From Paenibacillus sp. ACRRY (lineage in GTDB: Bacteria > Bacillota > Bacilli > Paenibacillales > Paenibacillaceae), in the NCBI RefSeq assembly GCF_022346995.1, contig NZ_JAKRNM010000001.1:1674001-1738000 (forward strand): a stretch of 64,000 nucleotides of DNA, read 5' to 3'. The notes under the pieces are model-generated. The model had not been told where the DNA came from, searched no databases, and saw nothing but the letters and a program-made list of their open reading frames with translations. Of this stretch, positions 35,258 through 43,930 are shown piece after piece. Made by a program: the position numbers and the translations under genes. The stretch's first letter is position 1. Each line of letters begins with the position of its first letter.

Positions 35258-35755
35258 CTATTTTCGATCAAAAAACACATGCTCAGCATGCAATTTTCCT
35301 AGACGGGTCGTCATGATTCCGAACGAATACTTCGGCTGGCGACGCCGATCCGTCGGTGAACCCGGGTTGAATATCAGCACATCGTTGACGGTATGCATCA
35401 ATGGAACGTGCGAGTGGCCAAATATGATGGCATCTACCTGCTGACCGGCAAAGGTATGAATGGCATTCTGTTCCGTCGTTTTCGATCCCTGGTGCCCATG
35501 CACCAGACCTAGACGCAAACCGTCCGCCTCCACAATACGGGAAAATCCCAGCTTCTTGCCAATTTCAGGTGGATCTGTATTGCCTGCTACGCCTGCAACG
35601 GGAGCATACTCGCTCAGCAGCTTGTATACACTCCAATCCGACCAGTCTCCTGCATGTAAAATGAGGTCAGCCTCCGGCAGGACTTGGAGCAATGGTTCCG
35701 GCAGCTGCTTTGCTCTTTTGGGCAAATGTGTATCCGAGATCACGATTATTTTCAT
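35258..35755 (-). CDS. Metallophosphoesterase (YfcE/MJ0936 family)
   Basis: 165 residues from the ATG at 35755 (GAAGGTG upstream); a GTG four codons earlier has no spacing. The motifs ISDTHLP (metal Asp/His), HAGDWSD, GNTDPPE, HGHQGSKT and FGHSHVP are the complete two-metal phosphodiesterase set. Relatives act on cyclic nucleotides or phosphodiesters. Single gene with terminator. Confidence 0.92.
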   Translation of the reverse strand: MKIIVISDTHLPKRAKQLPEPLLQVLPEADLILHAGDWSDWSVYKLLSEYAPVAGVAGNTDPPEIGKKLGFSRIVEADGLRLGLVHGHQGSKTTEQNAIHTFAGQQVDAIIFGHSHVPLMHTVNDVLIFNPGSPTDRRRQPKYSFGIMTTRLGKLHAEHVFFDRK

Positions 35756-35788
35756 ATCCAAACACACCTTCCTGGTTCAGACAATACC

Positions 35789-36223
35789 CTACTCTGCAAA
35801 CGGAGGCACAGTCTCCATCTGGGAGCAGGAACGTTCCATATCTTCAAGCGTAATGGATGCGAAGAACTGTTCGACTTTTGCCTCTGCCACCTGATACAGA
35901 TTCGTCAGCAGACTGTCTATGCGAAGGCCAACATCACAATTGGGGTTGCAATTGCCATGAATCGGAAATAACGGACCTTCGTCCTTGGCAGCCTGATAGA
36001 TCATGGACAAGGTAATTTCATTAGCTGGCTTGGCGAGGTAAAAACCTCTCGTTCCGGGAGAGGAGTCGACCAGACCTGCCTTTTTCAGCCCGCCCAAAAT
36101 ACGTCTGACGACAACAGGGTTGGTGTTGACGCTTCCTGCAATCATAGCGGAAGTGATTCGTTCAGGCGCGCTGGAGGACAACAACAACAAACAATGCACA
36201 CTGACCGAAAAATGTGTACTCAT
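35789..36223 (-). CDS. Rrf2-family transcriptional regulator
   Basis: 144 residues. An N-terminal winged helix (about 5-75; VNTNPVVVRRILGGLKKAGLV) is followed by a helix with CNPNC near residue 95. Only two cysteines are in the sensing loop, as in YwnA-like proteins, so an Fe-S cluster of the IscR/NsrR kind is doubtful. It lies 33 nt upstream of the phosphoesterase gene, possibly cotranscribed. The target is unknown. Confidence 0.88.
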   Translation of the reverse strand: MSTHFSVSVHCLLLLSSSAPERITSAMIAGSVNTNPVVVRRILGGLKKAGLVDSSPGTRGFYLAKPANEITLSMIYQAAKDEGPLFPIHGNCNPNCDVGLRIDSLLTNLYQVAEAKVEQFFASITLEDMERSCSQMETVPPFAE

Positions 36224-36264
36224 GATTAACCACCTTTAACGTAATATAATCCTGGTGCTTCAAT

Positions 36265-36642
36265 CTATTCAGGGAACAGACTCTGTTCCGGACGTGCCTT
36301 GATTTTCAGCTGCCGCACGCTGTACTCCAGCTGCTTCACAATATCATCAAGCTGTTTGCGATCGATTTTCGTTGGATCATCCACGGGTCTGGCCGTCGAC
36401 TTAAGATCCCGAATGGTGAGCTGCTGCTCCTGCCATTTATCCATCAGATCGGCAATATTGGCATAAAAGCGTTCGTAGTCCTTGATGACCAGGTCAAGAT
36501 ATGCGTCGACTTCATCCGGGTCATAACCACGGAGCTTATAATTGAATTGTTTTTCATGAATTGATAATGCATCGAGCTGTACGCCCAGTTGTTTAAACAA
36601 TTGTCTCTGTTTATCCAATCTTCGTTTCATATGTTCATCCAT
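36265..36642 (-). CDS. DivIVA-domain-like cytoplasmic protein
   Basis: 125 residues from the ATG at 36642 (MDEHMKRRL), 8 nt after GGAGG. FNYKLRGYDPDEVDAYLDLVIKDYE (about 36-60) is the DivIVA-type motif, followed by coiled-coil helices. DivIVA/GpsB-like proteins recognise curved membrane or organise division and wall synthesis. This one is shorter than DivIVA and is not in a division cluster, so its role is unassigned. Divergent from yteA. Confidence 0.8.
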   Translation of the reverse strand: MDEHMKRRLDKQRQLFKQLGVQLDALSIHEKQFNYKLRGYDPDEVDAYLDLVIKDYERFYANIADLMDKWQEQQLTIRDLKSTARPVDDPTKIDRKQLDDIVKQLEYSVRQLKIKARPEQSLFPE

Positions 36643-36894
36643 CTTGACAACCTCCATTATAAGAAAAACGTCTTACGACGTATGTTCAAAAGTAGCCGGG
36701 ACCGTCTCTTCAAGGAGTACGGTGCAATACGACTTCGCGGGGAAATCGCGGCAGTTTCTCTCTCTATTTTTTATAACACATTATCGGCCAGATATAAAAT
36801 CAAACGCCTCTTCAAGGATACAAAATGATTGTATGCCGCCAAAATCGGGTAAGGACAGACTACACACCCCCAAGCGGGAAAGGAGCATGTCGTT

Positions 36895-37461
36895 ATGAGT
36901 ACATTAACCAAAGATCAACTTCAGGAACTCAAGAACACCCTTCTGGAACAACGTGATAATCTGCAGCGTCATTTTGAATCCAACATGGAAGATGGAGCTC
37001 CGACCGAGTCGCTTAAAGATTCTACAGGCGAGCTGTCATCATACGATAATCACCCGGCTGATGCGGGGACCGAGACGTTTGAACGCAGCCGTGATCTGGC
37101 CGTAGACGATACATTAACGGATGAATTTAACCAGGTGATCGATGCCCTGGAACGAATGGAAAAGGGAACCTACGGAACATGTGTCACTTGTGGACAGGAT
37201 ATTCCGTTTGAGAGGCTTCAGGCCATTCCATACACGGCCTACTGTATTGACGATACACCTAACCGGGAGCTCAGCAATGATCGCCCTGTGGAAGAGCAGG
37301 TGATGACCATGCCACCAACGGGTGCCGGAGAGGTCAGACAGCGGAACGCTGGCAAGTTCGATCATGCCGAAGCCTGGGAAGCTGTGGAGGATTACGGCAC
37401 ATCCAATTCGCCAGCTACCGCTGCCAAACGTGAAGTTCGGGATTACGATGAAAACATGTAG
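36895..37461 (+). CDS. yteA: YteA-family TraR/DksA-type zinc-finger protein
   Basis: 188 residues. An N-terminal coiled coil (LTKDQLQELKNTLLEQRDNL), the SYDNHPADAGTETFERSRDLA block, then the zinc-finger region TYGTCVTCGQDIPFERLQAIP with a further Cys in AYCIDD. It matches the DksA/TraR C4-type family and the Bacillus YteA subgroup, linked to sporulation. ATG follows AAAGGAGCATGTCGTT. One of the few plus-strand genes; ends at a bidirectional terminator. Confidence 0.92.
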   Translation: MSTLTKDQLQELKNTLLEQRDNLQRHFESNMEDGAPTESLKDSTGELSSYDNHPADAGTETFERSRDLAVDDTLTDEFNQVIDALERMEKGTYGTCVTCGQDIPFERLQAIPYTAYCIDDTPNRELSNDRPVEEQVMTMPPTGAGEVRQRNAGKFDHAEAWEAVEDYGTSNSPATAAKREVRDYDENM

Positions 37462-37537
37462 TTCTGACGATGATTGCCGTCCTCTCTCCATGTATATGTG
37501 ATATGGTTGAGCAGTCATCATCGTCCTCATCACACAT

Positions 37538-37570
37538 CAAAAAGCCGCCATCAGGCGGCCTTTTCTTTGT
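37538..37570. terminator. Bidirectional terminator between yteA and the ArsR-type gene
   Basis: AAAAAGCCGCC-atca-GGCGGCCTTTT, with a T-run on both strands. Confidence 0.9.
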
Positions 37571-37591
37571 TGTCGCATGGGTCTACCTTGA

Positions 37592-38236
37592 TCATATTTC
37601 CTTTGCATCGTCATTCGGATCAGAATCCTGATCTCCCGGCTGATGCGGTGGGGCTTTACTTTTCTGAGATTCAACTGGTTCATCCACATGTTGGGACAAC
37701 GTCGCAAACAGTTGAAAAACCTCCTGATCTTCCGTCTGTTCATTCCGCTTCGTATAAGGCTCACACATTTTCGTGATATCCCTGTACAGCTTCTCTACTT
37801 CCTCACGGCTCGCATATAAGGTCATGTCCGAGATTTGTCCAAACATGTTCTCACCATGCTCCGCCTGTTTCATAAACATTTGGCGGCTCTGTTCATACAT
37901 TTCATTTAACAGTTTAAGCGTCTCTGAACGAAATACCTGCTTCAGTGGCGAGTGGTCCTCATCTTCGTGACGAAGATGAATTTCTCCCTGAAAGGGTTCG
38001 TAGTATTTAGCAATGATTCCATTAATCTCTCGCGTGGATACGATGGTAAGCAAACCAATCTTCTCCAGCTTTTTCACGTGATAATGTACTTTCGCCGGCA
38101 CTTCCCCCAGCTTATCAGCTATTTCTTTTACGGTAGAAGGTCTTCCCTGTTTATTAAACATATTCAGGATCTGGATCCGATACGGGTCGGAGTAGATCTT
38201 GATCTCTTCGATCGTTGACAGTACTTTCTGCTGCAT
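37592..38236 (-). CDS. ArsR-like winged-helix regulator
   Basis: 214 residues. A winged helix (about 8-80; SDPYRIQILNMFNKQGRPSTVKEIADKLGEVPAKVHYHVKKLEKIGLL) is followed by a helical domain and a disordered, Pro/Asp-rich tail. There is no Cys metal site. It lies 108 nt downstream of an MFS exporter gene in the same direction and probably belongs to the same unit. A 12-bp dyad before that MFS gene is its likely operator. Confidence 0.88.
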   Translation of the reverse strand: MQQKVLSTIEEIKIYSDPYRIQILNMFNKQGRPSTVKEIADKLGEVPAKVHYHVKKLEKIGLLTIVSTREINGIIAKYYEPFQGEIHLRHEDEDHSPLKQVFRSETLKLLNEMYEQSRQMFMKQAEHGENMFGQISDMTLYASREEVEKLYRDITKMCEPYTKRNEQTEDQEVFQLFATLSQHVDEPVESQKSKAPPHQPGDQDSDPNDDAKEI

Positions 38237-38344
38237 ACCTGTATCCTCATTTCCGGGGTACCTGTTGTCCTTATATATGCATATTATACCGTTCAGTCCG
38301 GTTCCCGGTCAAAACAGGTCTTACAGAAAGATACAGGAATTAGG

Positions 38345-39622
38345 TTATATACTACGCCGAAATGTTTTGCTGAGCAGGAGCGATATGGCTGACATGGCAA
38401 GCAAAATGCCAAAAGTAATAAATAACGCAGGCGTGGAGGCCCATTCTGCTGCTGCACCCGCAACCAGACTTCCAAGCGGTACAGCACTTAGGCACAGCAT
38501 ACTCTGCAGTGCAGATACCCTGCCAAGCATACCGGGTGGCGTAACCTCCATCAGATACGAAGCAAGAGGTGTAGTAGCTAATGGTATGCCGAACCCCATC
38601 ATCAAGCAAAACATAGCTGCAAGCGGTAGCTGATAAGTTGACATATACGCAGGAAGCGCGGTCATTGCATAGCTAAGACCCAGCATGATGATTCCACTAA
38701 TAATCAAGACACTCTTCCGATAGCTGCTGCCTCTGTGAGTCATCCACAATCCACTCAGCACCATGCCCCCCACCATTAACCCACTAAGCAAACTTAACCC
38801 CCCTGCTCCAGCATGCAGAATATCGATAACATATGGAGTTCGGAGAACATTGAAGGGCATCAGGCAGAAGTTAACGAAGGCAAATAAAATGGAGGTAATA
38901 AGCAGCAGGACGTGTTTGCGCATAAAATGAAAGGCTTCCACCATATCCGAAAGCAAACTTCTGGGAGTATCTGTGGAAGATGACTTCTCCGCGGATACTT
39001 CTTCCATGCTGGGATCGGATGGATAGACAACTCGGCTCATTAGCACAGCACTTAATGCAAATAGGCCAGCATCCATCAAAATCGTCCACGTCATTCCGAC
39101 AGTTGCAATGAGCGCACCTGCTACGGCAAGCCCGGCAAGCTCGGCCAGTCGAGTAGCCGAAGACGACATGGCATTGCCGGAAAGAAGCATCGATTGCGGG
39201 AGCAGTCGCGGTACACTGGACATCTCGGCAGGTGAAGAGAAGCATTCAAGCAACGAATTCATAATCGTGACAACGAACAAATGCCATACTTGCAGTTCTC
39301 CCATACCAAATAACAGAGCAGTTATACCAACAAGCAGTCCCCGGCCCGAATTCGTCAGAACGATGACCTTCTTGGGAGACATGCGATCCACGACCGCTCC
39401 TGCAAAAAGGCCGAGCAGAATATTGGGCAGAAAGTTGACCGCGAGCAGCGTACCCATCAATAGTTTAGAACCTGTCAACATGTACACCATCCAGCTATAT
39501 GCAATCGAGTCAATGGAATCACCGAACCTCGCTACCATCTTCCCCAGCATAAACTGCATATAAGGTTTGACTTGTATTAACTCACCAATCCCTTGCTTAT
39601 TAACCGCTGTGCCTTCGCTCAT
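38345..39622 (-). CDS. MFS transporter (MFS_3/EntS-like efflux type)
   Basis: 425 residues and about twelve transmembrane helices in two halves around an acidic loop (DPSMEEVSAEKSSSTDTPRS, about 205-225). GSVVDRMSPKKVI-like loop 2-3 (AGAVVDRMSPKKVIVL) is the MFS signature. Probably drug or metabolite efflux. ATG follows AAGGGCGG. Controlled, by inference, by the downstream ArsR-like protein through the palindrome at 39642-39677. Confidence 0.9.
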   Translation of the reverse strand: MSEGTAVNKQGIGELIQVKPYMQFMLGKMVARFGDSIDSIAYSWMVYMLTGSKLLMGTLLAVNFLPNILLGLFAGAVVDRMSPKKVIVLTNSGRGLLVGITALLFGMGELQVWHLFVVTIMNSLLECFSSPAEMSSVPRLLPQSMLLSGNAMSSSATRLAELAGLAVAGALIATVGMTWTILMDAGLFALSAVLMSRVVYPSDPSMEEVSAEKSSSTDTPRSLLSDMVEAFHFMRKHVLLLITSILFAFVNFCLMPFNVLRTPYVIDILHAGAGGLSLLSGLMVGGMVLSGLWMTHRGSSYRKSVLIISGIIMLGLSYAMTALPAYMSTYQLPLAAMFCLMMGFGIPLATTPLASYLMEVTPPGMLGRVSALQSMLCLSAVPLGSLVAGAAAEWASTPALFITFGILLAMSAISLLLSKTFRRSI

Positions 39623-39641
39623 TATCCATTCCGCCCTTCAA

Positions 39642-39677
39642 CGTTAAAATAATTTTAATGTTAATATTATTTTAACG
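39642..39677 (-). promoter_or_regulatory. Perfect 12-bp dyad upstream of the MFS gene
   Basis: CGTTAAAATAAT and ATTATTTTAACG separated by 12 nt, lying 20-55 nt before the start codon. AT-rich dyads of this size are typical for ArsR-family repressors. Confidence 0.65.
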
Positions 39678-39742
39678 GAGGATTCCTGGAAATCAACCCC
39701 TTCGTGAAAATTTTTTTAACGTTTAGCTGATGTAGTTCACAC

Positions 39743-39770
39743 TAAAAAACTCCACCCTTAAGGATGGAGT
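39743..39770 (-). terminator. Terminator after the Gfo/Idh/MocA gene
   Basis: ACTCCACCCTT / AAGGATGGAGT (39749-39770) with TTTTTTAG on the minus strand. Confidence 0.88.
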
Positions 39771-39787
39771 CTGGTTTACTCAATTTA

Positions 39788-40798
39788 TCAAATCAATGAA
39801 ACGCGCTGCCGAGTCCGTGCCGATTGCAAACAGGCGTCAATCACCCGCATATTCGCTATCGTATTTTCCGGAGTAAACGGCAGTGGTGTTCCATCTAGCA
39901 CAGCTGCAGCAAAGGCTTCCGCCTGCAGAACATAAGAATTAGATACGGATACCCGTTCTTCCCGACTGACCGAATCCGTGTGAACAATAATTTGTGGTGG
40001 GATATCGCTATTCTCCCAGCCGAAGACTTTTGGCAATTCAATTCGTCCGTCTGTCCCTAGGATCTCCATCTCGGCCCTCCCGGAAGCCCACATGCCGCAA
40101 TCAAACGTTAACGCCACGGATCCCGGAAATTCCACAAGCCCCGATGCCATCATATCCACTCCATCATGTTCATCGGAGAATAAGGCATGTACCGTAACTG
40201 CTTCGGGTTCCTGTCCCAGGTACATGCGTGCTGCCGAAATGGGATATACGCCAAGATCAAACAGCGAGCCTCCGCCCATTTCCCGTTTGAACCTTACATT
40301 ATCCTTATCATCCGCCGTATTACATGTAAAATTGCCATGGATGGCACGAACGGCACCAATCTCCCCACTCGCGATAATCTCCTGGACACGCCGATGCTTG
40401 GGATGATAACGATACATGATCGCCTCTGCGAATAGAACGCCGTGCTCCTTGCATACCTGAATCATTTCGGCAGACTCGTCCGCATTCAGTGCAGCTGGCT
40501 TCTCGCATAATACATGCTTTCCGGCCTGAGCGGCTTTTATCGTCCATTCCTTGTGCATATGGTTAGGCAACGGAATATATACGGCTTCAATATCGGGATC
40601 TGCAATGAGCTCATCGTAACTTCCATAGCATCTAGCAATGTCCAATTCTTCGGCGAGCGCTTCAGCCTTTTCCTTGCTTCGACTCGCAATAGCAAGCACT
40701 TCTCCCCGTTCGGATTGCTGGATTGCCGGAATTACCGCATTCTTGGCAATGGTGGAAGTACCGAGTACTCCCCACTGTAGCTGCTTATTCATGCTCAT
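39788..40798 (-). CDS. Gfo/Idh/MocA-family oxidoreductase coupled to the RTP homologue
   Basis: 336 residues from the ATG at 40798, which overlaps the upstream gene as ATGA; the ATG at 40792 has better Shine-Dalgarno spacing. WGVLGTSTIAKNAVIPAIQQ is the NAD(P) site, CEKPAAL the catalytic EKP motif (about 96-102) and GGGSLFDLGVYPISAARMYLG the substrate helix. It is like dihydrodiol/xylose dehydrogenase-type enzymes. Second gene after a replication-terminator-like protein, an unusual partner. Confidence 0.9.
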   Translation of the reverse strand: MSMNKQLQWGVLGTSTIAKNAVIPAIQQSERGEVLAIASRSKEKAEALAEELDIARCYGSYDELIADPDIEAVYIPLPNHMHKEWTIKAAQAGKHVLCEKPAALNADESAEMIQVCKEHGVLFAEAIMYRYHPKHRRVQEIIASGEIGAVRAIHGNFTCNTADDKDNVRFKREMGGGSLFDLGVYPISAARMYLGQEPEAVTVHALFSDEHDGVDMMASGLVEFPGSVALTFDCGMWASGRAEMEILGTDGRIELPKVFGWENSDIPPQIIVHTDSVSREERVSVSNSYVLQAEAFAAAVLDGTPLPFTPENTIANMRVIDACLQSARTRQRVSLI

Positions 40799-41169
40799 CT
40801 TCCTTTCGTCCCGTAATTGTCCTCTTCTGCCTTGTGCAGCATGCCTAGACAACGGTCTAGGTCAGCCTTGACCTGCTTTTTGTACAATTCGGCCTTTTCC
40901 GCTCCATCATCCGTAAAGTGATATAAAACGATTTCCTGAAAATCCACTTTGGGATCGCTGCCCTTCAACTTCTTCGTCCGATAAAATACACCCTGCTGTA
41001 CCAGTTCATGCAATGCCCGATATACCTCACTCTGAGGCGGCACATATCCGTAATCTTTAAATTCCTGCTTCATGGCCTCCAGCATTTCGTAACCGTATCC
41101 TCTGTGCTGTTCAACCATGGTAATGAGATACAGCTTGATAAATGCCCGCTGGGCGATCATAAAAGCCAT
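40795..41169 (-). CDS. rtp: Replication terminator protein (RTP) homologue
   Basis: 124 residues. Nearly every block matches Bacillus subtilis RTP as I remember it: QRAFIKLYLITMVEQHRGYG, EVYRALHELVQQG, FQEIVLYHFTD and AELYKKQVKADLDRC. RTP is a dimeric winged-helix protein that binds Ter sites and blocks replication forks; it belongs to a fold close to PadR regulators, the main alternative call. Its stop overlaps the start of a dehydrogenase gene. A 17-bp direct repeat pair lies upstream. Whether it terminates replication here or regulates genes is open. Confidence 0.75.
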   Translation of the reverse strand: MAFMIAQRAFIKLYLITMVEQHRGYGYEMLEAMKQEFKDYGYVPPQSEVYRALHELVQQGVFYRTKKLKGSDPKVDFQEIVLYHFTDDGAEKAELYKKQVKADLDRCLGMLHKAEEDNYGTKGR

Positions 41170-41323
41170 GCTTGTTCCCCCTATCCTCTACCGCTCTACT
41201 TCATATTATAAAACTTGTGTTCGGTTTCTGCCATCTTTCTCCGTTTTTCCCGTTTATGCAGCTGGTGAGAACAAATCAGGAAGGATACTCAGAATAGTGT
41301 GGCAGAACGGCTTTAGGGTTTTT

Positions 41324-41340
41324 TATTGTGAATTTTTCAT
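41324..41340. repeat. 17-bp direct repeat, copy 1, upstream of the RTP homologue
   Basis: TATTGTGAATTTTTCAT, identical to the copy at 41448-41464. The 41170-41476 gap (307 nt) holds the pair, AT-rich DNA and presumably the RTP promoter; no gene is seen there. Confidence 0.7.
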
Positions 41341-41447
41341 ATAATGAGTTTTTGAAACAAGAACCAAAAAAAGATTCAGTTCGACAAAAGCAAAAGCTGA
41401 CTTTCATCCACAACCATAGATCGCTACCTTTATGAATGATTCACTTC

Positions 41448-41464
41448 TATTGTGAATTTTTCAT
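41448..41464. repeat. 17-bp direct repeat, copy 2
   Basis: Exact copy of 41324-41340, spaced 124 bp start to start, lying 13 nt past the acyltransferase stop codon. Confidence 0.7.
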
Positions 41465-41476
41465 TTGTTGCCTCTT

Positions 41477-42625
41477 TCACTTTCTGAAATTGGCCTTCGG
41501 TACAGTGCCCACGATCCATTTCCCCCAGCTTACACGCGAAATGCACCAAGTGAGCCCACAGGATAGGGCTAAAGCAAGAACCCACGTCAGAATCATTCGT
41601 ACGGTCGGATTTAGGCCCCATGCAACATAAAAGGATTCATCCGGAATGTAACTGTAGCGCAGCATAAGCATATGCATGAGGTAACCGCCGTAAGAAACGC
41701 TGCCAATCCATCCCAGCCAGCCAACGGCCAGGAGGTTATGCAGTTTGCCTGCGAGCTGATACATGACCATGATCGACGCGATTAGAAAGAGAGCCATATC
41801 CGGCCTGATCAAGCTAACGGTATAAAATGTGATCTGAATGCCTTCAGGCTTTTGAAATTCCAGCATTAATAGATATGTAAACCGAAGACCCATGGTTATA
41901 AACACGGCCCAATATACCCAGCGCAACCGATGAATCCACATGTTCCAGCTTTCAACAGATAATCCGGCAGCCGCACCTAGTACAAAATAAAAAAAGAAAT
42001 ACAGGAAATTGCGGTCGGCATAGGTTGTGAATACATCGGTCAGTACTGGAATATTAAGTCGCTCCATGACTCGTGCAATATTCCCCAATTGATCGGCTAA
42101 CACGAGGTATACGGCTCCCGTAATCAGGACAGCAATCAGGCGTCCCCGTGAATCGTAGCGGTTATATACATATCGTACGGCCTTTAGAAACAAGGGGAAA
42201 AGCAAATAAAATTGAATCAGCATGATAATGTACCAAAAATGAGATGTGGTCTTGCCGGTAAGCAGCTTCAAACCAAGTTCAGGGAGATCCTGCCAGCTAA
42301 TACCGACCCACCCCTGTGGTGTCAAGGTGAAGTACACCAACGACCACACGACATATGGTGCGATAACATCCGTTAATCGTTTCTGCATGAAACGGCCGTA
42401 TTTCAGCTGCTCTCCCGTGTTATAGAACAGGACCATGCCCGTGATGAAAATAAATAAAGGGACGGCAAATTTGGAAGCCATCAACAGGATTGCAAGCAAA
42501 ACCCCATCTTCCAATCCTGCTTCCGGAACCAGAGAAAAATGGGCAATGGAATGCTGGAGTACAACAGCTGCAAAAGCAATCCCCCTTAAACTTTCAATTT
42601 CAGCAATTCTTTCTTTTTGTGGCAT
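41477..42625 (-). CDS. Acyltransferase 3 family membrane protein
   Basis: 382 residues with about ten transmembrane helices. ESLRGIAFAAVVLQHSIAHF (about 10-30) contains the RG and the catalytic His of AT3 O-acyltransferases; PLFIFITGMVLFYN and WYIIMLIQFYLLFPLF are further family blocks. It O-acetylates or succinylates an exported glycan or wall polymer. There is no SGNH domain. Monocistronic. Confidence 0.9.
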   Translation of the reverse strand: MPQKERIAEIESLRGIAFAAVVLQHSIAHFSLVPEAGLEDGVLLAILLMASKFAVPLFIFITGMVLFYNTGEQLKYGRFMQKRLTDVIAPYVVWSLVYFTLTPQGWVGISWQDLPELGLKLLTGKTTSHFWYIIMLIQFYLLFPLFLKAVRYVYNRYDSRGRLIAVLITGAVYLVLADQLGNIARVMERLNIPVLTDVFTTYADRNFLYFFFYFVLGAAAGLSVESWNMWIHRLRWVYWAVFITMGLRFTYLLMLEFQKPEGIQITFYTVSLIRPDMALFLIASIMVMYQLAGKLHNLLAVGWLGWIGSVSYGGYLMHMLMLRYSYIPDESFYVAWGLNPTVRMILTWVLALALSCGLTWCISRVSWGKWIVGTVPKANFRK

Positions 42626-42688
42626 AGCGTTCAGCCGCCTTTCTTGGTTTTACAGTAAAAAATAAGTACAATGATAGTCGTATAAAAG

Positions 42689-43093
42689 ATGAACGGAGGG
42701 ATTCCTATCGCTGATTCCGAACTAGATACCCCCACAATTGACTCCAAATATGTACAACAGCATATGGCCAATGAGCGAACGTTTCTGGCCTGGGTTCGTA
42801 CCGGAATAGCCATGGCCGGTATCGGATTCCTGGCTGCCGGATTCGGATTTAATTCTTCCTCTTATGACCAGATTGCACACATTGCCGCCATTATAACCGG
42901 AGTGATCTCACTCGTCAGCGGCATTGCCATCATTCTGTGTTCTGCTGCTTCGTATCACCGCAAACGCAGGCAAATTAATCAGCAAACCTTTCAAGCCTCA
43001 ACCCGATTGATTCGCTTCCTGACGCTTACACTGTTGGTCATTGGCCTAGCGCTTGCTGTTCTGCTCTATGTATTGTTATTCCCTGCTTCTTAG
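42689..43093 (+). CDS. DUF202/YidH-family membrane protein
   Basis: 134 residues. NERTFLAWVRTGIAMAGIGF is the DUF202 signature with the first transmembrane helix; two more helices follow (about 68-88 and 111-131). The ATG at 42689 has no upstream site; GGAGGG lies inside codons 3-4, so the true start may be a rarer codon just downstream (ATC or ATT) or the annotated ATG. Function unknown. Flanked by a bidirectional terminator. Confidence 0.85.
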   Translation: MNGGIPIADSELDTPTIDSKYVQQHMANERTFLAWVRTGIAMAGIGFLAAGFGFNSSSYDQIAHIAAIITGVISLVSGIAIILCSAASYHRKRRQINQQTFQASTRLIRFLTLTLLVIGLALAVLLYVLLFPAS

Positions 43094-43148
43094 ACTTGCC
43101 TCTACACAGCATCAACAATCATCAACATTCCAGGATGGAATTACAGGG

Positions 43149-43185
43149 ACAAAAGCCGGCTTCCCCGAGGGAAACCGGCTTTTGA
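43149..43185. terminator. Bidirectional terminator between DUF202 and the stress protein gene
   Basis: CAAAAGCCGG / CCGGCTTTTG arms with an inner CCC/GGG stem. Confidence 0.88.
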
Positions 43186-43283
43186 GCGCCTGACGGCTCA
43201 CATTGACCAAATCATGATTTATATGTGTTACTCCTGTATAGCCTTGGATACAAATTCAGTGTACTAGTCTGAACAATCCAAGC

Positions 43284-43886
43284 TTATAGGAACGTGTTGT
43301 TTCCAAATCGTGCTGCTTTATTCTGAGCTTCCAATCTGCGTTCTTCCATGTCCAGATCCGGACGCTCTGCTGGCACATCCGTACCATGAGCAGCGTATCG
43401 ATCACGATTCAGATAGCTGGTATTGCTGAATACATCATAGACATCCGAATCCCGATCGGTGGAATCAACCAGAAGGAGAATTTTGCCGTTTTGTACATAT
43501 TCCTCATACTGTCTGGCATCCTCTTCAGGAATACCCAGTCCCACAAGTCCACCGACCAAACCGCCGGCACCGGCACCCACTGCCGCTCCCGTAAACGCAG
43601 CTGCGATCGGACCTGCCGCCAAAATCGGACCTATCCCTGGGATGGCCAAAGCCCCGATACCAGCCAGCAATCCGGCTACGCCTCCTAATACGCCTCCCGT
43701 GGCTGCACCTGCCGCCACGCCTTCAGGCGCCTTCGTTCCCGTCTCTTCCCGGATGGCCTTCAACTCGTCCCGATCCTGCGTCACTACCGAAATTTCGTCT
43801 GAATTGAATCCTTGTGCTTTCAAGCCCTCTATGGCCTGAGATGCCTCACGTTCTGTATCAAAAACACCTACGATTTTCTTCTGCAT
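43284..43886 (-). CDS. General stress protein 17M-like (YflT-type) membrane-associated protein
   Basis: 200 residues. An N-terminal YflT domain (about 1-50; IVGVFDTEREASQAIEGLKAQGF) is followed by a glycine/alanine-rich hydrophobic hairpin (about 58-115), then GIPEEDARQYEEYVQNGKILLLV, which is common to this family. The C-terminus is charged. ATG follows AGGAGGAATTCACT. A sigma-B-type promoter lies upstream, fitting a general stress role. Confidence 0.85.
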   Translation of the reverse strand: MQKKIVGVFDTEREASQAIEGLKAQGFNSDEISVVTQDRDELKAIREETGTKAPEGVAAGAATGGVLGGVAGLLAGIGALAIPGIGPILAAGPIAAAFTGAAVGAGAGGLVGGLVGLGIPEEDARQYEEYVQNGKILLLVDSTDRDSDVYDVFSNTSYLNRDRYAAHGTDVPAERPDLDMEERRLEAQNKAARFGNNTFL

Positions 43887-43930
43887 AGTGAATTCCTCCT
43901 AATCATTTAAGAGTTCGCTTCGCTATGTTA

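Noticed and set aside
36682..36828. 48-codon basic plus-strand ORF between the DivIVA-like gene and yteA
   Set aside because: No ribosome binding site and no recognisable features; more likely leader DNA.
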